A program made the translations under genes and the position numbers. Shown one piece after another: positions 41,237 through 49,304 of a stretch of 64,000 bases of DNA. Numbering within the stretch: the first letter of the stretch is position 1; the number at the start of each line of letters is the position of its first letter. The stretch lies in NCBI RefSeq assembly GCF_024363565.1, contig NZ_JAJEKE010000009.1:1-64000 (forward strand), read 5' to 3'. The notes beneath the pieces are model-generated. The model did no database searches and was not told the origin of the DNA. It saw only the letters and a program-made list of their open reading frames with translations. Source of the DNA: Lutispora saccharofermentans. GTDB taxonomy: Bacteria > Bacillota > Clostridia > Lutisporales > Lutisporaceae.

Positions 41237-43831
41237 TTAATATGTTGTTTGTCTGAGCTCGTGATCGTCCGGCGCATGCCCCTGGGCGATCTTCTTCTCT
41301 CGTATTTTTCTGCGGAGCTTGCTGTCTGTCTGCATGCCGGGACCGCTGGAGAGCCTTTTCTGCTCGTCACGGAATATCCGGCTTAAATGATGCAGAAGCC
41401 TCGTTGCCGCCAGAAAGAGGGAAGGATCACGGAAGGAGTCCGGATGATCAAGGAAAAACCGAGCATAAATGTTGCCCTGTTCAGCCGAGAGGGTGAGCCA
41501 GCGCACTGCGGCATCACGGTCACGGGGGACATCTCTGCCTATGAGATATAGCTTCCCAAGAGCATACTGCGCGTACTGGTTACCCAACTCTGCGGATTTG
41601 GTCAGCCATTTGACAGCCGCCTCCACATCCTTGGGAATATCCTCTCCGAGCAGATAGAGCTTTCCAAGCTGATACATAGCGAACGAATTGTTCTGTTCCG
41701 CCGCTTTCGTGAACAGCTCCACTGCTTTTCCGATATCCTTCGCCACATGAGTACCGTCACGATAGAGCTTGCCAAGGGCATACTGTGCCATGCTGCTGCC
41801 GCTATCCGCAGCCTTTGTCAGCCATTCCACAGCCTTCTCCATATTCACATGACCGCTGTCCGTGTCGGAATAAATCCTGCCCAACATATACTGAGCATGG
41901 ACGTTGCCGAGCCGTGCTGCCTTTTCAAGGTATTCGATGGCTGCCGGTATATCCTTTTCCGTGCCTGTTCCGGTATAAAGCATCTGACCGAGGCGGTATT
42001 GGAGCTTATCGTCATGGCTTTGTTCCTCCAGACGCTTGAAACCATAATCGGCATTCTTCTCAGTGCCGATACCATCACGGTACATCTTCGCCAGCTCGTA
42101 ACAGGCATAGGGAACACGCTGGACGGCAGCTTTACCGTAAAGCTGGAACGCCATTTCGTAGTCCTGGCTCACACCCTGCCCTCGGTAGTACAGACCGGCA
42201 AGAGAATATTGGGCATACTTGTGATTTCGGGAAGCTGCCATTTCAAACCAGCCTGCCGCTTCTGCATAATCCTGTTCTGTTCCGAGACCGGCCGCATGCA
42301 TTTTCCCGATGCGGTATTCCACATACCGGCTTTTCCTGTTCGCTTCGATATCCATAAATGCGGAAAAAGCTTTTTCATACCACATAAATGCGATATCCGT
42401 ATCCATACTGACGCCAAGACCGTCAGCATACATCCTGCCGAGGTCATGCATGGCAAGAGCATTTCCAGCTTCGGCTTCCTCCAAAAACAAACGTAGAGCC
42501 TGTATAAAGTCAGGCTCCGTATCGTTGCCGCCATAAAGGAAAGTACGGGCCTCTTTGTAGCGGTCGCTCCATTTGATATGGGGATTTCCGGCATCAGCTT
42601 CATCATCCTCCGGAGCCTCATCAATAGCCTCTTGGTATTCATCTGCCGGCAAAGGAGAATCGGATTCCACTGAGGCTTGAAGCTCGTCCGCCGACTCGTC
42701 ACCCTCGAAGGTGAAATGGTGACCGCCGATGTTCATCGCCTCGGTAATCACCATGTTTTTAATGTGCTTGAATTCCTTTTGCTGTGAAAGCGAAACGGAA
42801 CCGGGAAGCTTATCCATGTATGTGCTCAGGACTTCATTGCGAAGCTCCTGCCATTTTGCGTAAGCTTCGGCGACACGAGCGTCCTTCGCCAACTCATCGA
42901 CAATTTTATCCACGGCGGTTTTCAGAGGCGCTTTGAGATAGCCGTATTGCTTTTTGCCGGAGGTATGCTTCAGCCTCTCTGCCAGATATGAGAGCAGAGC
43001 CTCCATGGTTTCACTTTCGCATAAGCTTCCGCTCATCCTGCCGATGATTTCTTTTAAGACTTCGCGGCTTTTCTCAGCAAGCTCATTCCTCTGAGTGGTC
43101 TGCTCGGAATATATCTGAATCAAATCCTGCTGAAAAATCTCCCTTGCCATACTGCTTCGCATTTTATCAATAGCTGACTTTGTGACATATCCCTCACGAG
43201 GATTGATAGAATACACCAGCATGTGACAGTGAGGATGATGCCCCTCGTTATGAAAGGCTGCGTACCAGCGCAGGTTCTCCGGAGCAATCTTCATCTGCTC
43301 GGCAAACATATTCCGCTGCTTGCGGATGAGAGCCATCCACGCGGCGGCATTATCATATCCCAGCCGCGCGGCGTCCTTCCGCCGCAGAGAAATGATAGGT
43401 GTCCACACATTACCTGCATGCTCAGCAATCTCCGACATCACTCTTGACAGTACCAGCGGAGTACCTGCGTCACTAAACAGTCCGTGATTCCCCAGCTTCT
43501 CCGCGCGGGGACGGGTGGCGATGTAATTGACGTAGACTTCTTGATGGGACAACTGATCCAGATTCTGGTCCAGCACCGCACTAATGAATTCTGATGCAGT
43601 TTCCATAGTCGGCTGTTTCATGTAATCCTCATATTCGAACAAGTCAACCGAGTCGGGGAACTGCGAGAGGATATCCGTAATGAACTGCTCCTGTTTTTGT
43701 GTTGCAGGCAGCATCCGTATGTCCGGTGAGATTTTTTCCACTCCTTCCCTCGTAGCAATGTACTCTACCACGTTTTCCAGATGCACCGCAGAGTTTTTTA
43801 TATATCGGCATTTGAAAATAATCCTTGGCAT
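41237..43831 (-). CDS. MobP3-like relaxase fused to Sel1 repeats
   Basis: An 864-residue protein that would nick at oriT and pilot the strand. The N-terminal ~270 residues have the MOBP plan: early VEYIATREGVEKI, then NEGHHPHCHMLVYS (about 195-208), with the histidine triad that holds the catalytic metal. Residues ~425-800 consist of ten or more Sel1-like repeats (ALGKLYRDGTHVAKDIGKAV and YQLGKLYLLGEDIPKDVEAA are examples), each ~36 residues and alpha-helical. Sel1 repeats are not part of a standard relaxase and may dock T4SS or host proteins. The C-terminus is basic. It starts at ATG 43831, two bases after the relaxosome gene. Confidence 0.85.
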   Translation of the reverse strand: MPRIIFKCRYIKNSAVHLENVVEYIATREGVEKISPDIRMLPATQKQEQFITDILSQFPDSVDLFEYEDYMKQPTMETASEFISAVLDQNLDQLSHQEVYVNYIATRPRAEKLGNHGLFSDAGTPLVLSRVMSEIAEHAGNVWTPIISLRRKDAARLGYDNAAAWMALIRKQRNMFAEQMKIAPENLRWYAAFHNEGHHPHCHMLVYSINPREGYVTKSAIDKMRSSMAREIFQQDLIQIYSEQTTQRNELAEKSREVLKEIIGRMSGSLCESETMEALLSYLAERLKHTSGKKQYGYLKAPLKTAVDKIVDELAKDARVAEAYAKWQELRNEVLSTYMDKLPGSVSLSQQKEFKHIKNMVITEAMNIGGHHFTFEGDESADELQASVESDSPLPADEYQEAIDEAPEDDEADAGNPHIKWSDRYKEARTFLYGGNDTEPDFIQALRLFLEEAEAGNALAMHDLGRMYADGLGVSMDTDIAFMWYEKAFSAFMDIEANRKSRYVEYRIGKMHAAGLGTEQDYAEAAGWFEMAASRNHKYAQYSLAGLYYRGQGVSQDYEMAFQLYGKAAVQRVPYACYELAKMYRDGIGTEKNADYGFKRLEEQSHDDKLQYRLGQMLYTGTGTEKDIPAAIEYLEKAARLGNVHAQYMLGRIYSDTDSGHVNMEKAVEWLTKAADSGSSMAQYALGKLYRDGTHVAKDIGKAVELFTKAAEQNNSFAMYQLGKLYLLGEDIPKDVEAAVKWLTKSAELGNQYAQYALGKLYLIGRDVPRDRDAAVRWLTLSAEQGNIYARFFLDHPDSFRDPSLFLAATRLLHHLSRIFRDEQKRLSSGPGMQTDSKLRRKIREKKIAQGHAPDDHELRQTTY

Positions 43832-43833
43832 GG

Positions 43834-44241
43834 CTATTCACCCTTTTGGAATTTAGCCACATCCTCAAAGTTCACAGCGCCGATGGATTTTTTCACATCG
43901 GAAACGCATTTTCCGCGCAAGCGCCGCAGGGTATTTTCATCCACGTCTGCGGTGGATGCCAGGATATTCATCATCATGGACATCTCTACAGCCAGCTTGA
44001 ACATCACGCGGGCGATGCGGTTTTCTGTCGTACTGACGATACCGGACATCGCCGAAGTGATAGCGGTCGGTAAAAACATTGCGCCTTTCTCACCCGCAAT
44101 GTACCCGCTGTAAAGACGGACAGCTTTTTCAATGAATTCGCTCCTGCTTTTGCAGTTGTCCATTTCTAAAAGCGCATCCATACATTCAATCGTGCTGGGG
44201 TAAAGCCAGACCGGAATGCGGTCTTTGGTTTCTTCCGTCAT
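43834..44241 (-). CDS. Ribbon-helix-helix relaxosome protein
   Basis: A 135-residue protein. The N-terminal ~45 residues (RIPVWLYPSTIECMDALLEM and DNCKSRSEFIEKAVRLY) match the ribbon-helix-helix pattern of MobC/relaxosome accessory proteins, which bind oriT beside the relaxase. The rest is helical. It is separated from the relaxase start by only two bases, as in mob operons, and the intergenic region just upstream holds inverted repeats that could be oriT. The name is based on the fold and neighbours; no named family is assured. Confidence 0.7.
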   Translation of the reverse strand: MTEETKDRIPVWLYPSTIECMDALLEMDNCKSRSEFIEKAVRLYSGYIAGEKGAMFLPTAITSAMSGIVSTTENRIARVMFKLAVEMSMMMNILASTADVDENTLRRLRGKCVSDVKKSIGAVNFEDVAKFQKGE

Positions 44242-44319
44242 ATGAAGTCCTCCTTTTCTGAAAATGCTCCGGAACCACCCATCGGGTGTACCCCGGAAAA
44301 GCCTTAATTTTTCTGCGTT

Positions 44320-44460
44320 TAGGTCGATTCATAAGAGTTCCCAACCACCTGAAAGGTGACCAAAACCTATATCAGGTGTACCTTAGTGAACGTCCCCGAC
44401 CCGCGTTGCGGGGCGGTGTGAGGGGGCAGGAGGTCGCATAGCGACCACCTACCTTTAACC
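44320..44460. other. Candidate origin of transfer (oriT)
   Basis: In the 420-base gap before the relaxosome gene there are several inverted repeats: CACCT/AGGTG at 44346-44358, CCCGC-gtt-GCGGG at 44400-44412, and GGTCGC-ata-GCGACC at 44432-44446. Clusters of such repeats next to a RHH protein and a MOBP relaxase are the usual setting of oriT. No nic consensus was identified. The rest of 44242-44661 shows no gene I can support. Confidence 0.4.
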
Positions 44461-44661
44461 CGCATGGAATTCAACCCCTCGGTTCACCCCTCAAAGCGGC
44501 TTTTATGAGGCTCTGTCCGGAGGATGGTTTTTGTCCTCTCAAGCTCCGTAACAAAGCCTCAACAAAAGGCGTTGTCCTGCCCACAAGTGTTACGATGCCA
44601 CCCCTGCTGTCAAAACGCGACACAGGGGCACACAGGCGGCAACACGCGCGTTTGCAAGTTG

Positions 44662-44916
44662 TTATTTCTCACTGTCCGTATCTGGACTACTCTGTCCTGA
44701 AGAAGCTGTTGGGCGGGTGCTGCGCATAGGGGCGTCCGTCACGCTTTTATCCCGGCTTTCGATGTACTCCCGGACAGGAGCGGGAACGTGCTTTTCATAC
44801 AGTGTTTGCAGCAAAGTGTCTAGTTCGGCCTGCAGTTCTGTTTCATCCTTCATGTACTGGTGGATAGCACGAAGCTTTTCAGCTTCAAAGCTGATCTGTA
44901 CATTAGTTTTTTTCAT
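44662..44916 (-). CDS. DUF6103-like small protein, paralogue 1
   Basis: An 84-residue polar protein. The first ~50 residues (VQISFEAEKLRAIHQYMKDE and LDTLLQTLYEKHVPAPVREY, then IESR) align with those of a second protein of this operon at 46666-47025 (IPFPSERLDALRFFMEKKDQ ... LVPLNVREYVESR). The conserved V-P-x-x-V-R-E-Y-(I/V)-E-S-R signature matches DUF6103, a family of Firmicutes ICEs. The tail is Ser/Thr-rich. It is immediately after the oriT candidate on the same strand. Function unknown; duplicated copies suggest some dosage or specialisation. Confidence 0.65.
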   Translation of the reverse strand: MKKTNVQISFEAEKLRAIHQYMKDETELQAELDTLLQTLYEKHVPAPVREYIESRDKSVTDAPMRSTRPTASSGQSSPDTDSEK

Positions 44917-44931
44917 GAAGCTTTACTCCTT

Positions 44932-45303
44932 TCATACGCTAAAATCTAATGAAAATATAGTGGAAGCATCCTCCACCTGTTCCTGGGTGAAGGCTTCCGG
45001 CTTTTGAAATCGATCACTGTACTGCCGGATTTTGTCCTCAGTCAGCGACACAAAATCCCCATCATCATTGCTGCCAGCTACAAAAAATGTACCAGCAATG
45101 ATGTCGTTTCCAAGAGAACGGTTGCCGGGAAGCCCGAGCAGCTTTCCCTCTTCATTGCAGACCAGCACAACATAATCCTCCAGATATACCGTTTCAATAT
45201 ATCCTCCAACCGCCTTCTGCAATCCTTCCAAGGTGTTTTCAACATCAGCAGGATAGGGTTCCTTCATCGGTTCCACCATTATCACCTTTATCGTTTTCTC
45301 CAT
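44932..45303 (-). CDS. DUF3846-like protein
   Basis: A 123-residue protein with IKVIMVEPMKEPYPADVENT, then LEGLQKAVGGYIETVYLEDY and VVLVCNEEGKLLGLPGNR followed by IIAGTFFVAGSNDDGDFVSL. This is the pattern of DUF3846, widespread in Firmicutes phages and conjugative elements. Function unknown. It starts ATG at 45303 with GGAGGCGAAC upstream and ends 15 bases before the DUF6103-like gene. It belongs to the same operon; nothing suggests an enzyme. Confidence 0.75.
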   Translation of the reverse strand: MEKTIKVIMVEPMKEPYPADVENTLEGLQKAVGGYIETVYLEDYVVLVCNEEGKLLGLPGNRSLGNDIIAGTFFVAGSNDDGDFVSLTEDKIRQYSDRFQKPEAFTQEQVEDASTIFSLDFSV

Positions 45304-45312
45304 GTTCGCCTC

Positions 45313-45457
45313 CTAAATACTTATTGTCATGCTCCGGGTTTCCTCCGGATCTTCTGGTTGCTCCTGATGCACAGGTGTTGTTTGCAGAAAAGTGAGCCAT
45401 GATGGTGTACTTTTCAGCCATCTGGTATAAGGGCGGCAGGAAAGTGAGCCAACATGG
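45313..45457 (-). mobile_element. IS21-like terminal repeats and severed gene tail
   Basis: Two 22-base repeats matching at 19 positions (45384-45405 and 45436-45457; GCAGAAAAGTGAGCC versus GCAGGAAAGTGAGCC at their starts) lie directly behind the ParR-like stop. They resemble the multiple terminal repeats of IS21-family elements, but no transposase is left. Beyond them, to 45313, the - strand reads PVHQEQPEDPEETRSMTISI then stop, which looks like the original C-terminus of the ParR-like protein. The region thus seems to be a scar of an insertion element. The IS family is inferred from repeat style only. Confidence 0.45.
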
Positions 45458-45751
45458 TTACAATTCCTCCAGGGCATGTATAAGACTGCCGGGAAGATCG
45501 GACAGCTGAACACTGGCATCCGTTTCCTCCGGCAGTGTGGTTTGCTGCTGCAGTTTGACATTTTGCAGCACATCCCTGACCGCTTTCCGTACAATCTGCT
45601 CCAGAATTTCAGACTGATGTGCCGTCAGGATGCTATTGACCACGTACTCGGTGCGCTGCCTGCTGGCCTGCTGTGCAAAGAGCGCCTCGGCCTCCCGATG
45701 CCTTGGGTTGTCCATATCGAAGGATAAATAATATCGTTTTCGCTCGGACAT
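45458..45751 (-). CDS. ParR-like centromere-binding protein
   Basis: A 97-residue protein. RKRYYLSFDMDNPRHREAEA, with QQASRQRTEYVVNSILTAHQ following, fits the ribbon-helix-helix N-terminus of ParR/StbB partners of actin-like ParM; the C-terminal half is polar. It directly follows the ParM-like gene (5-base gap) in the parMR order. It may be shorter than its ancestor, because an acidic tail ending in TRSMTISI lies behind IS-like repeats just after its stop. It would bind a parC site and couple DNA to ParM filaments. The call depends on both fold and neighbour. Confidence 0.65.
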   Translation of the reverse strand: MSERKRYYLSFDMDNPRHREAEALFAQQASRQRTEYVVNSILTAHQSEILEQIVRKAVRDVLQNVKLQQQTTLPEETDASVQLSDLPGSLIHALEEL

Positions 45752-45755
45752 AAGC

Positions 45756-46637
45756 TCACCCCATCAGGAGCTTGTAGCCGTCCGCGTTGGCGAACCGGTT
45801 CAGCACCGCCACCGTATTGAGGCTGTTTTCGTACAGCCTGGGTTCCAGCAGCTCTGCACCGCCCCCCGCGAACACCATAGGCAGCCGCAGATCCAGACCT
45901 CGCTCACGGAGCGCATTGAACAGCTCCTTGCAATAGGCGGTCACGGTCTGCTCCACAACAGCTCCAATCAACTTACTTTCGGTATGCTGGATCTCCCCGC
46001 GGATAGCATCCGTGACGAGTCCATCCGACAGGAGAATGTCACTGCGCTGGAGCGCATCCTGAATCCGGCTGTACAGGGTGATGGTACCCATGCGGAGACT
46101 GGCACAGCTTGATCTGTCAAGCCGGAAATCATGAAGTGTGAGAATATCCACCGTGTACCCGCCGATGTCCACCAGCGTGATGCTTCGGTAATCCTTTAGC
46201 TGCGAATAATACCTGCACAGCGCCGCATGCCCCTGTGCGAACACCTTGCATTCGGCAATACGGCAGCGATAGAATGCCCCCTCGAACCGGAACGAGATGT
46301 TGTCACGCAGGAAATATCGCCTGAAGGCTTCCTTCTGTGTGCCATAGCTGTCAATGGGCAGCCCCACGCCAAGAGCGATTTCTGCATTGGTTATCCCTGC
46401 TTTTTTCATGGCTTCCGCAATTGCCGGGAGCGTCAGAATAAACGTATCCGGCTCCCTGGTCTTGTCCTGCTGAAAACGCAGACGACGCTCACCGATGGCG
46501 TAATACTTGCCCTCGAAAAAGAGCTGCATCTCCGGCATAATGAATTCTTTGTCACTTGCGGCATACCCGGAGGCATAAATCATCCCCTCCGAGGATTTGG
46601 TGTTGTAGTTTCCGTTGTCCACACCAAGCTTTATCAT
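45756..46637 (-). CDS. parM: ParM/StbA-type actin-like ATPase
   Basis: About 293 residues. Actin-fold phosphate motifs are visible: GVDNGNYNTKSSEG at the start (phosphate 1), LVDIGGYTVDILTL (phosphate 2, about 165-178), and VFAGGGAELLEP (adenosine motif, near 258). This is the ParM/StbA family that pushes plasmid copies apart. The ATG at 46637 is chosen because AAGG lies 8 bases before it; upstream in-frame starts overlap the site. The ParR-like gene follows. ParM in an ICE implies that the excised circle replicates or is segregated as a plasmid for a time. Confidence 0.8.
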   Translation of the reverse strand: MIKLGVDNGNYNTKSSEGMIYASGYAASDKEFIMPEMQLFFEGKYYAIGERRLRFQQDKTREPDTFILTLPAIAEAMKKAGITNAEIALGVGLPIDSYGTQKEAFRRYFLRDNISFRFEGAFYRCRIAECKVFAQGHAALCRYYSQLKDYRSITLVDIGGYTVDILTLHDFRLDRSSCASLRMGTITLYSRIQDALQRSDILLSDGLVTDAIRGEIQHTESKLIGAVVEQTVTAYCKELFNALRERGLDLRLPMVFAGGGAELLEPRLYENSLNTVAVLNRFANADGYKLLMG

Positions 46638-46665
46638 AATCATCACCTTCTTTCTTTTCTGCAGT

Positions 46666-47025
46666 TTACATGCTCATGGTCATGCCCTGCGCTTCTTCCT
46701 CGGCAGGGGCTTCAGTCTCTGACTGAGCCTCCGAAGAGGGAGGTGCTTCTGCTGCAGCCTGTTCCCGCTGGCGACGGGAAGCACGAGGCTGACGCTCCCT
46801 CGGAGCAGGAGTCGATTGGGTTTCCGCTGTCTGTTCCTGAGTCGTTTCCAGCTCCAAACGGCTTTCCACATACTCGCGGACATTGAGGGGAACCAGCCGT
46901 TCATAGGTCTTGTTGAGGTAATCCTTCAGCTCCTGTTCGATGGTTTGATCCTTCTTCTCCATGAAAAAACGGAGGGCATCCAGCCTCTCCGAAGGGAAGG
47001 GAATCTTTAATTCGGTTGTACTCAT
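46666..47025 (-). CDS. DUF6103-like protein, paralogue 2
   Basis: A 119-residue protein. Its first ~57 residues (LKIPFPSERLDALRFFMEKK, then ELKDYLNKTYERLVPLNVRE and YVESR) are paralogous to the protein at 44662-44916. The second half is low-complexity Glu/Ala/Pro/Gln/Arg (RQPRASRRQREQAAAEAPPS) and disordered. The C-terminus is AQGMTMSM, a short motif also found at the end of other proteins in this operon. It is just upstream of ParM. Function unknown. Confidence 0.65.
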   Translation of the reverse strand: MSTTELKIPFPSERLDALRFFMEKKDQTIEQELKDYLNKTYERLVPLNVREYVESRLELETTQEQTAETQSTPAPRERQPRASRRQREQAAAEAPPSSEAQSETEAPAEEEAQGMTMSM

Positions 47026-47039
47026 TTTCGTTTCCTCCT

Positions 47040-47624
47040 TTATAAATTCATTTGCATCTCAGATGAGAGCTTTTCGCTTTCATCGAGGTTGGGGCAATAG
47101 TCAAGATAGAACACCATATCAAAGCCATCCTCCATCGGTTCGATCTCCGCCATCTCCGGCCTTGCTTCGAGGATTTTCAGGAGCATGGAGCCGACGCCGT
47201 TGTTAGGCGAAACGGGAACATGATACCGCTCCTGTAGCTCGTCAAAGTAAATTGACCACGTTCCGTTAGAGGTGCTTTGCGTACCCTCCTTAATGATTTG
47301 ATCAGCCAGATTGTTAAGGCGTGCAGCCACGAATTCACGAGCCCCCGGCATATAGCTGGAGTATCTGGCATAGTTATATCCCTCCGCTTCGATCAGGACA
47401 CCGTCAGAGGAACCATCGCCCAGCACCAGTAGACAGTGGAACACTCCATTTTCGTCCCGGTGCATGAGGTCGGTATTCTCAGCAATAAAGGGCATATCCC
47501 GGAGCGGAGCGGATTTGAAATACTTGTATTCGGCTTCCGGAAGCTCGACGATTTTTTCGATTACGCAGTCCGAGGCGGGGTAATCGCTCGCCTTGCGTTC
47601 TAAGATTGCTTGCAGCTTCAGCAT
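47040..47624 (-). CDS. Conserved ICE protein of unknown function (194 aa)
   Basis: I do not recognise the family by name. The true start is probably the ATG at 47624 (TAGGAGAG upstream); the longer frame to 47783 only reads through the neighbouring gene. The protein has strands around KYFKSAPLRDMPFIAENTD, LLVLGDGSSDGVLIEAEGYN and SYMPGAREFVAARLNNLADQ, and an acidic C-terminus that ends EMQMNL. It is soluble with no signal peptide. Its place between the wall hydrolase and the DUF6103-like gene marks it as an accessory tra-operon protein; similar proteins occur in other Firmicutes elements, but no role is known. Confidence 0.6.
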   Translation of the reverse strand: MLKLQAILERKASDYPASDCVIEKIVELPEAEYKYFKSAPLRDMPFIAENTDLMHRDENGVFHCLLVLGDGSSDGVLIEAEGYNYARYSSYMPGAREFVAARLNNLADQIIKEGTQSTSNGTWSIYFDELQERYHVPVSPNNGVGSMLLKILEARPEMAEIEPMEDGFDMVFYLDYCPNLDESEKLSSEMQMNL

Positions 47625-47629
47625 GATTT

Positions 47630-48775
47630 TCACTCTCCTATGTTGTAGTTGATGTAGGGAATTTCGAGCCACGCCGACCATGAACGGTCGGCGAGCTTGG
47701 TTTTTACGACGCCGTATTTGGTTCCCATGGCTTCGATGACCTTGCCGTTTCCGACATAGATTCCGATATGTCCCGGCTTCCAAACAGCAAGTCCGGGGAT
47801 ATCAGGCATGGTGTTCATCGAACCGGAAACCGCTGCGTTTCTATACATACTATCCGCACCGATATCCGGCATACCGTTGGTTCCATAATCGATTGCCATC
47901 GTGTCAGGGTCGAGCCAGCCATAGCCTTTGATCAGTCCGACGCAGTCCGTTGTCCTGCCTCCGAGCCAATTGCTTCGGATGAATTCCTTGTAGTTACCCA
48001 CGCCGTCAGGGTACTGCTCCAGCTTGGAACTGAACAGCGAATCCGTGAGGACGTCGCCGTATGTACCCCAGACATAACCCCATCCGGCTTCAAAGGCTTG
48101 CTCGGCATAGGCAGCCAGATCCAGATTGTTCTTGGTCGACGGGTCTGTGAACGAGGAAATATCCAGCACGGTACTCCCTGTACCGCCGCGTTCAATCTCG
48201 CCGGTAAACAGCCCCGCGCCGCCGAATGCAATCCTTTCATAAATTTTCTGAGCGTTGGCTTTGACCTCGGAGGTCACCGCGAATCCCAGCCGGAACGACC
48301 TTTGATATGCGGTTTCCAGGCTGGCGGGAACAGCAGAGCCATCCTCGGCGGTAACGAAGCAATCGACAAAGTTGCGGGCTTCGGCTGCGGATAAGAACAG
48401 ATTTTCAGCGCCGAAATTCAGAGAATAAAAAAGGGACTTGATGCGGATATTGTCCAAAGCGCCACCCTCCATACGGGCTTCAGCCTCGGATATGGCTTTG
48501 TCCAGAACAGTGAAGCATCCGTTCATTTCGCTGATGTGCGAGGTGTAATCGGCAGGCATGGCCGCAGGAATGTTGCCGCCGTTAAAAGACAGATCGATAG
48601 CGGCTTTGTTGTGGTCGGAGCCTGCTGAGAGGATGCTGGCTATCATTACGACAATCAGGATGATGGGCGTCAGGATGGAAGCGATGACCACGCCGATTGT
48701 TTTCCACGTCCGCTTGTCGGTGGCAAGAGCAACGGCGGCTTTGACCGCCATGGCAATGGTTGCGGGATCTGCCAT
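47630..48775 (-). CDS. NlpC/P60-type T4SS cell-wall hydrolase
   Basis: A 381-residue protein. Residues ~25-48 form a transmembrane helix (IGVVIASILTPIILIVVMIA), so the rest is exported. The C-terminal ~140 residues are a C40 peptidase: catalytic Cys in GGRTTDCVGLIKGYGW (about 277), His in WKPGHIGIYVGNGKVIEAMG, and third residue in the following strand. A helical middle may be a lysozyme-like or linker domain, as in other VirB1-type hydrolases of Gram-positive conjugation systems. It opens the peptidoglycan for the channel. The neighbouring genes encode channel parts, supporting that role. Confidence 0.85.
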   Translation of the reverse strand: MADPATIAMAVKAAVALATDKRTWKTIGVVIASILTPIILIVVMIASILSAGSDHNKAAIDLSFNGGNIPAAMPADYTSHISEMNGCFTVLDKAISEAEARMEGGALDNIRIKSLFYSLNFGAENLFLSAAEARNFVDCFVTAEDGSAVPASLETAYQRSFRLGFAVTSEVKANAQKIYERIAFGGAGLFTGEIERGGTGSTVLDISSFTDPSTKNNLDLAAYAEQAFEAGWGYVWGTYGDVLTDSLFSSKLEQYPDGVGNYKEFIRSNWLGGRTTDCVGLIKGYGWLDPDTMAIDYGTNGMPDIGADSMYRNAAVSGSMNTMPDIPGLAVWKPGHIGIYVGNGKVIEAMGTKYGVVKTKLADRSWSAWLEIPYINYNIGE

Positions 48776-48781
48776 TGCTGA

Positions 48782-49285
48782 TCACCACCATTTCATGTCG
48801 AACAGCGTGCCCTGATCCGGCTCCCGTTCCTGCTGCTCTTTCGCCAGACGGATGGACTTCTCCACGGCCTGCTCCAGAAATTCCGTGTCAAAGCCTGCCG
48901 CCTTATACCCATCCATGATGGTGTCGAGGTAATAATCCGAAGGTGAACCGAAGGGATGCCCGTCGTTCATGATGTAGACCATGGTAGGGATCGTCTTGCC
49001 CTTCAGCTCTACGGGCAGTATTTCCTTGCGGTAAAAGGACGGAAATCCCTCATAGCGGTCGAGAGCCTGCAGGTCGCGCTCCTTCAGCTTCCACAGGAGA
49101 ACAGGGACGCTGGAGCCTTTAAGCGGTTCCACAGTAGCGACTGAGCTTTTCCGTCCGCCCCTGAACAGCAGCTCATAATCCTTGATTTCGCTGGCGCCGA
49201 CCACTTTGGCTGTCGGGCAGCGGAACGCCATCTGCGGCAGATTCAGGTTGCTACCGTAGGCGATATACAGGGTTTCGGGTTTCAT
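48782..49285 (-). CDS. AIG2-like gamma-glutamylcyclotransferase
   Basis: A 167-residue protein. LYIAYGSNLNLPQMAFRCPT contains the YGSN motif that begins the GGCT/AIG2 fold. Also seen are LLWKLKERDLQALDRYEGFP (with the Glu of RYEG as probable general base) and YRKEILPVELKGKTIPTMVY. GGCT enzymes release 5-oxoproline from gamma-glutamyl compounds. It lies 19 bases downstream of the amidoligase gene, a pairing noted before in prophage-like and mobile loci where one enzyme forms and the other removes gamma-glutamyl-type bonds. The target in this element is unknown, but a peptide or wall linkage is plausible. Confidence 0.8.
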   Translation of the reverse strand: MKPETLYIAYGSNLNLPQMAFRCPTAKVVGASEIKDYELLFRGGRKSSVATVEPLKGSSVPVLLWKLKERDLQALDRYEGFPSFYRKEILPVELKGKTIPTMVYIMNDGHPFGSPSDYYLDTIMDGYKAAGFDTEFLEQAVEKSIRLAKEQQEREPDQGTLFDMKWW

Positions 49286-49304
49286 ATTTCTTCATTCCTC
49301 CTTG

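Noticed and set aside
41740..42500. Long + and - strand frames over the Sel1 repeats
   Set aside because: Shadows produced by the repetitive relaxase coding sequence.
44505..44729. 74-codon + strand frame near oriT
   Set aside because: Antisense to the tra operon, overlaps the DUF6103-like gene, no RBS.
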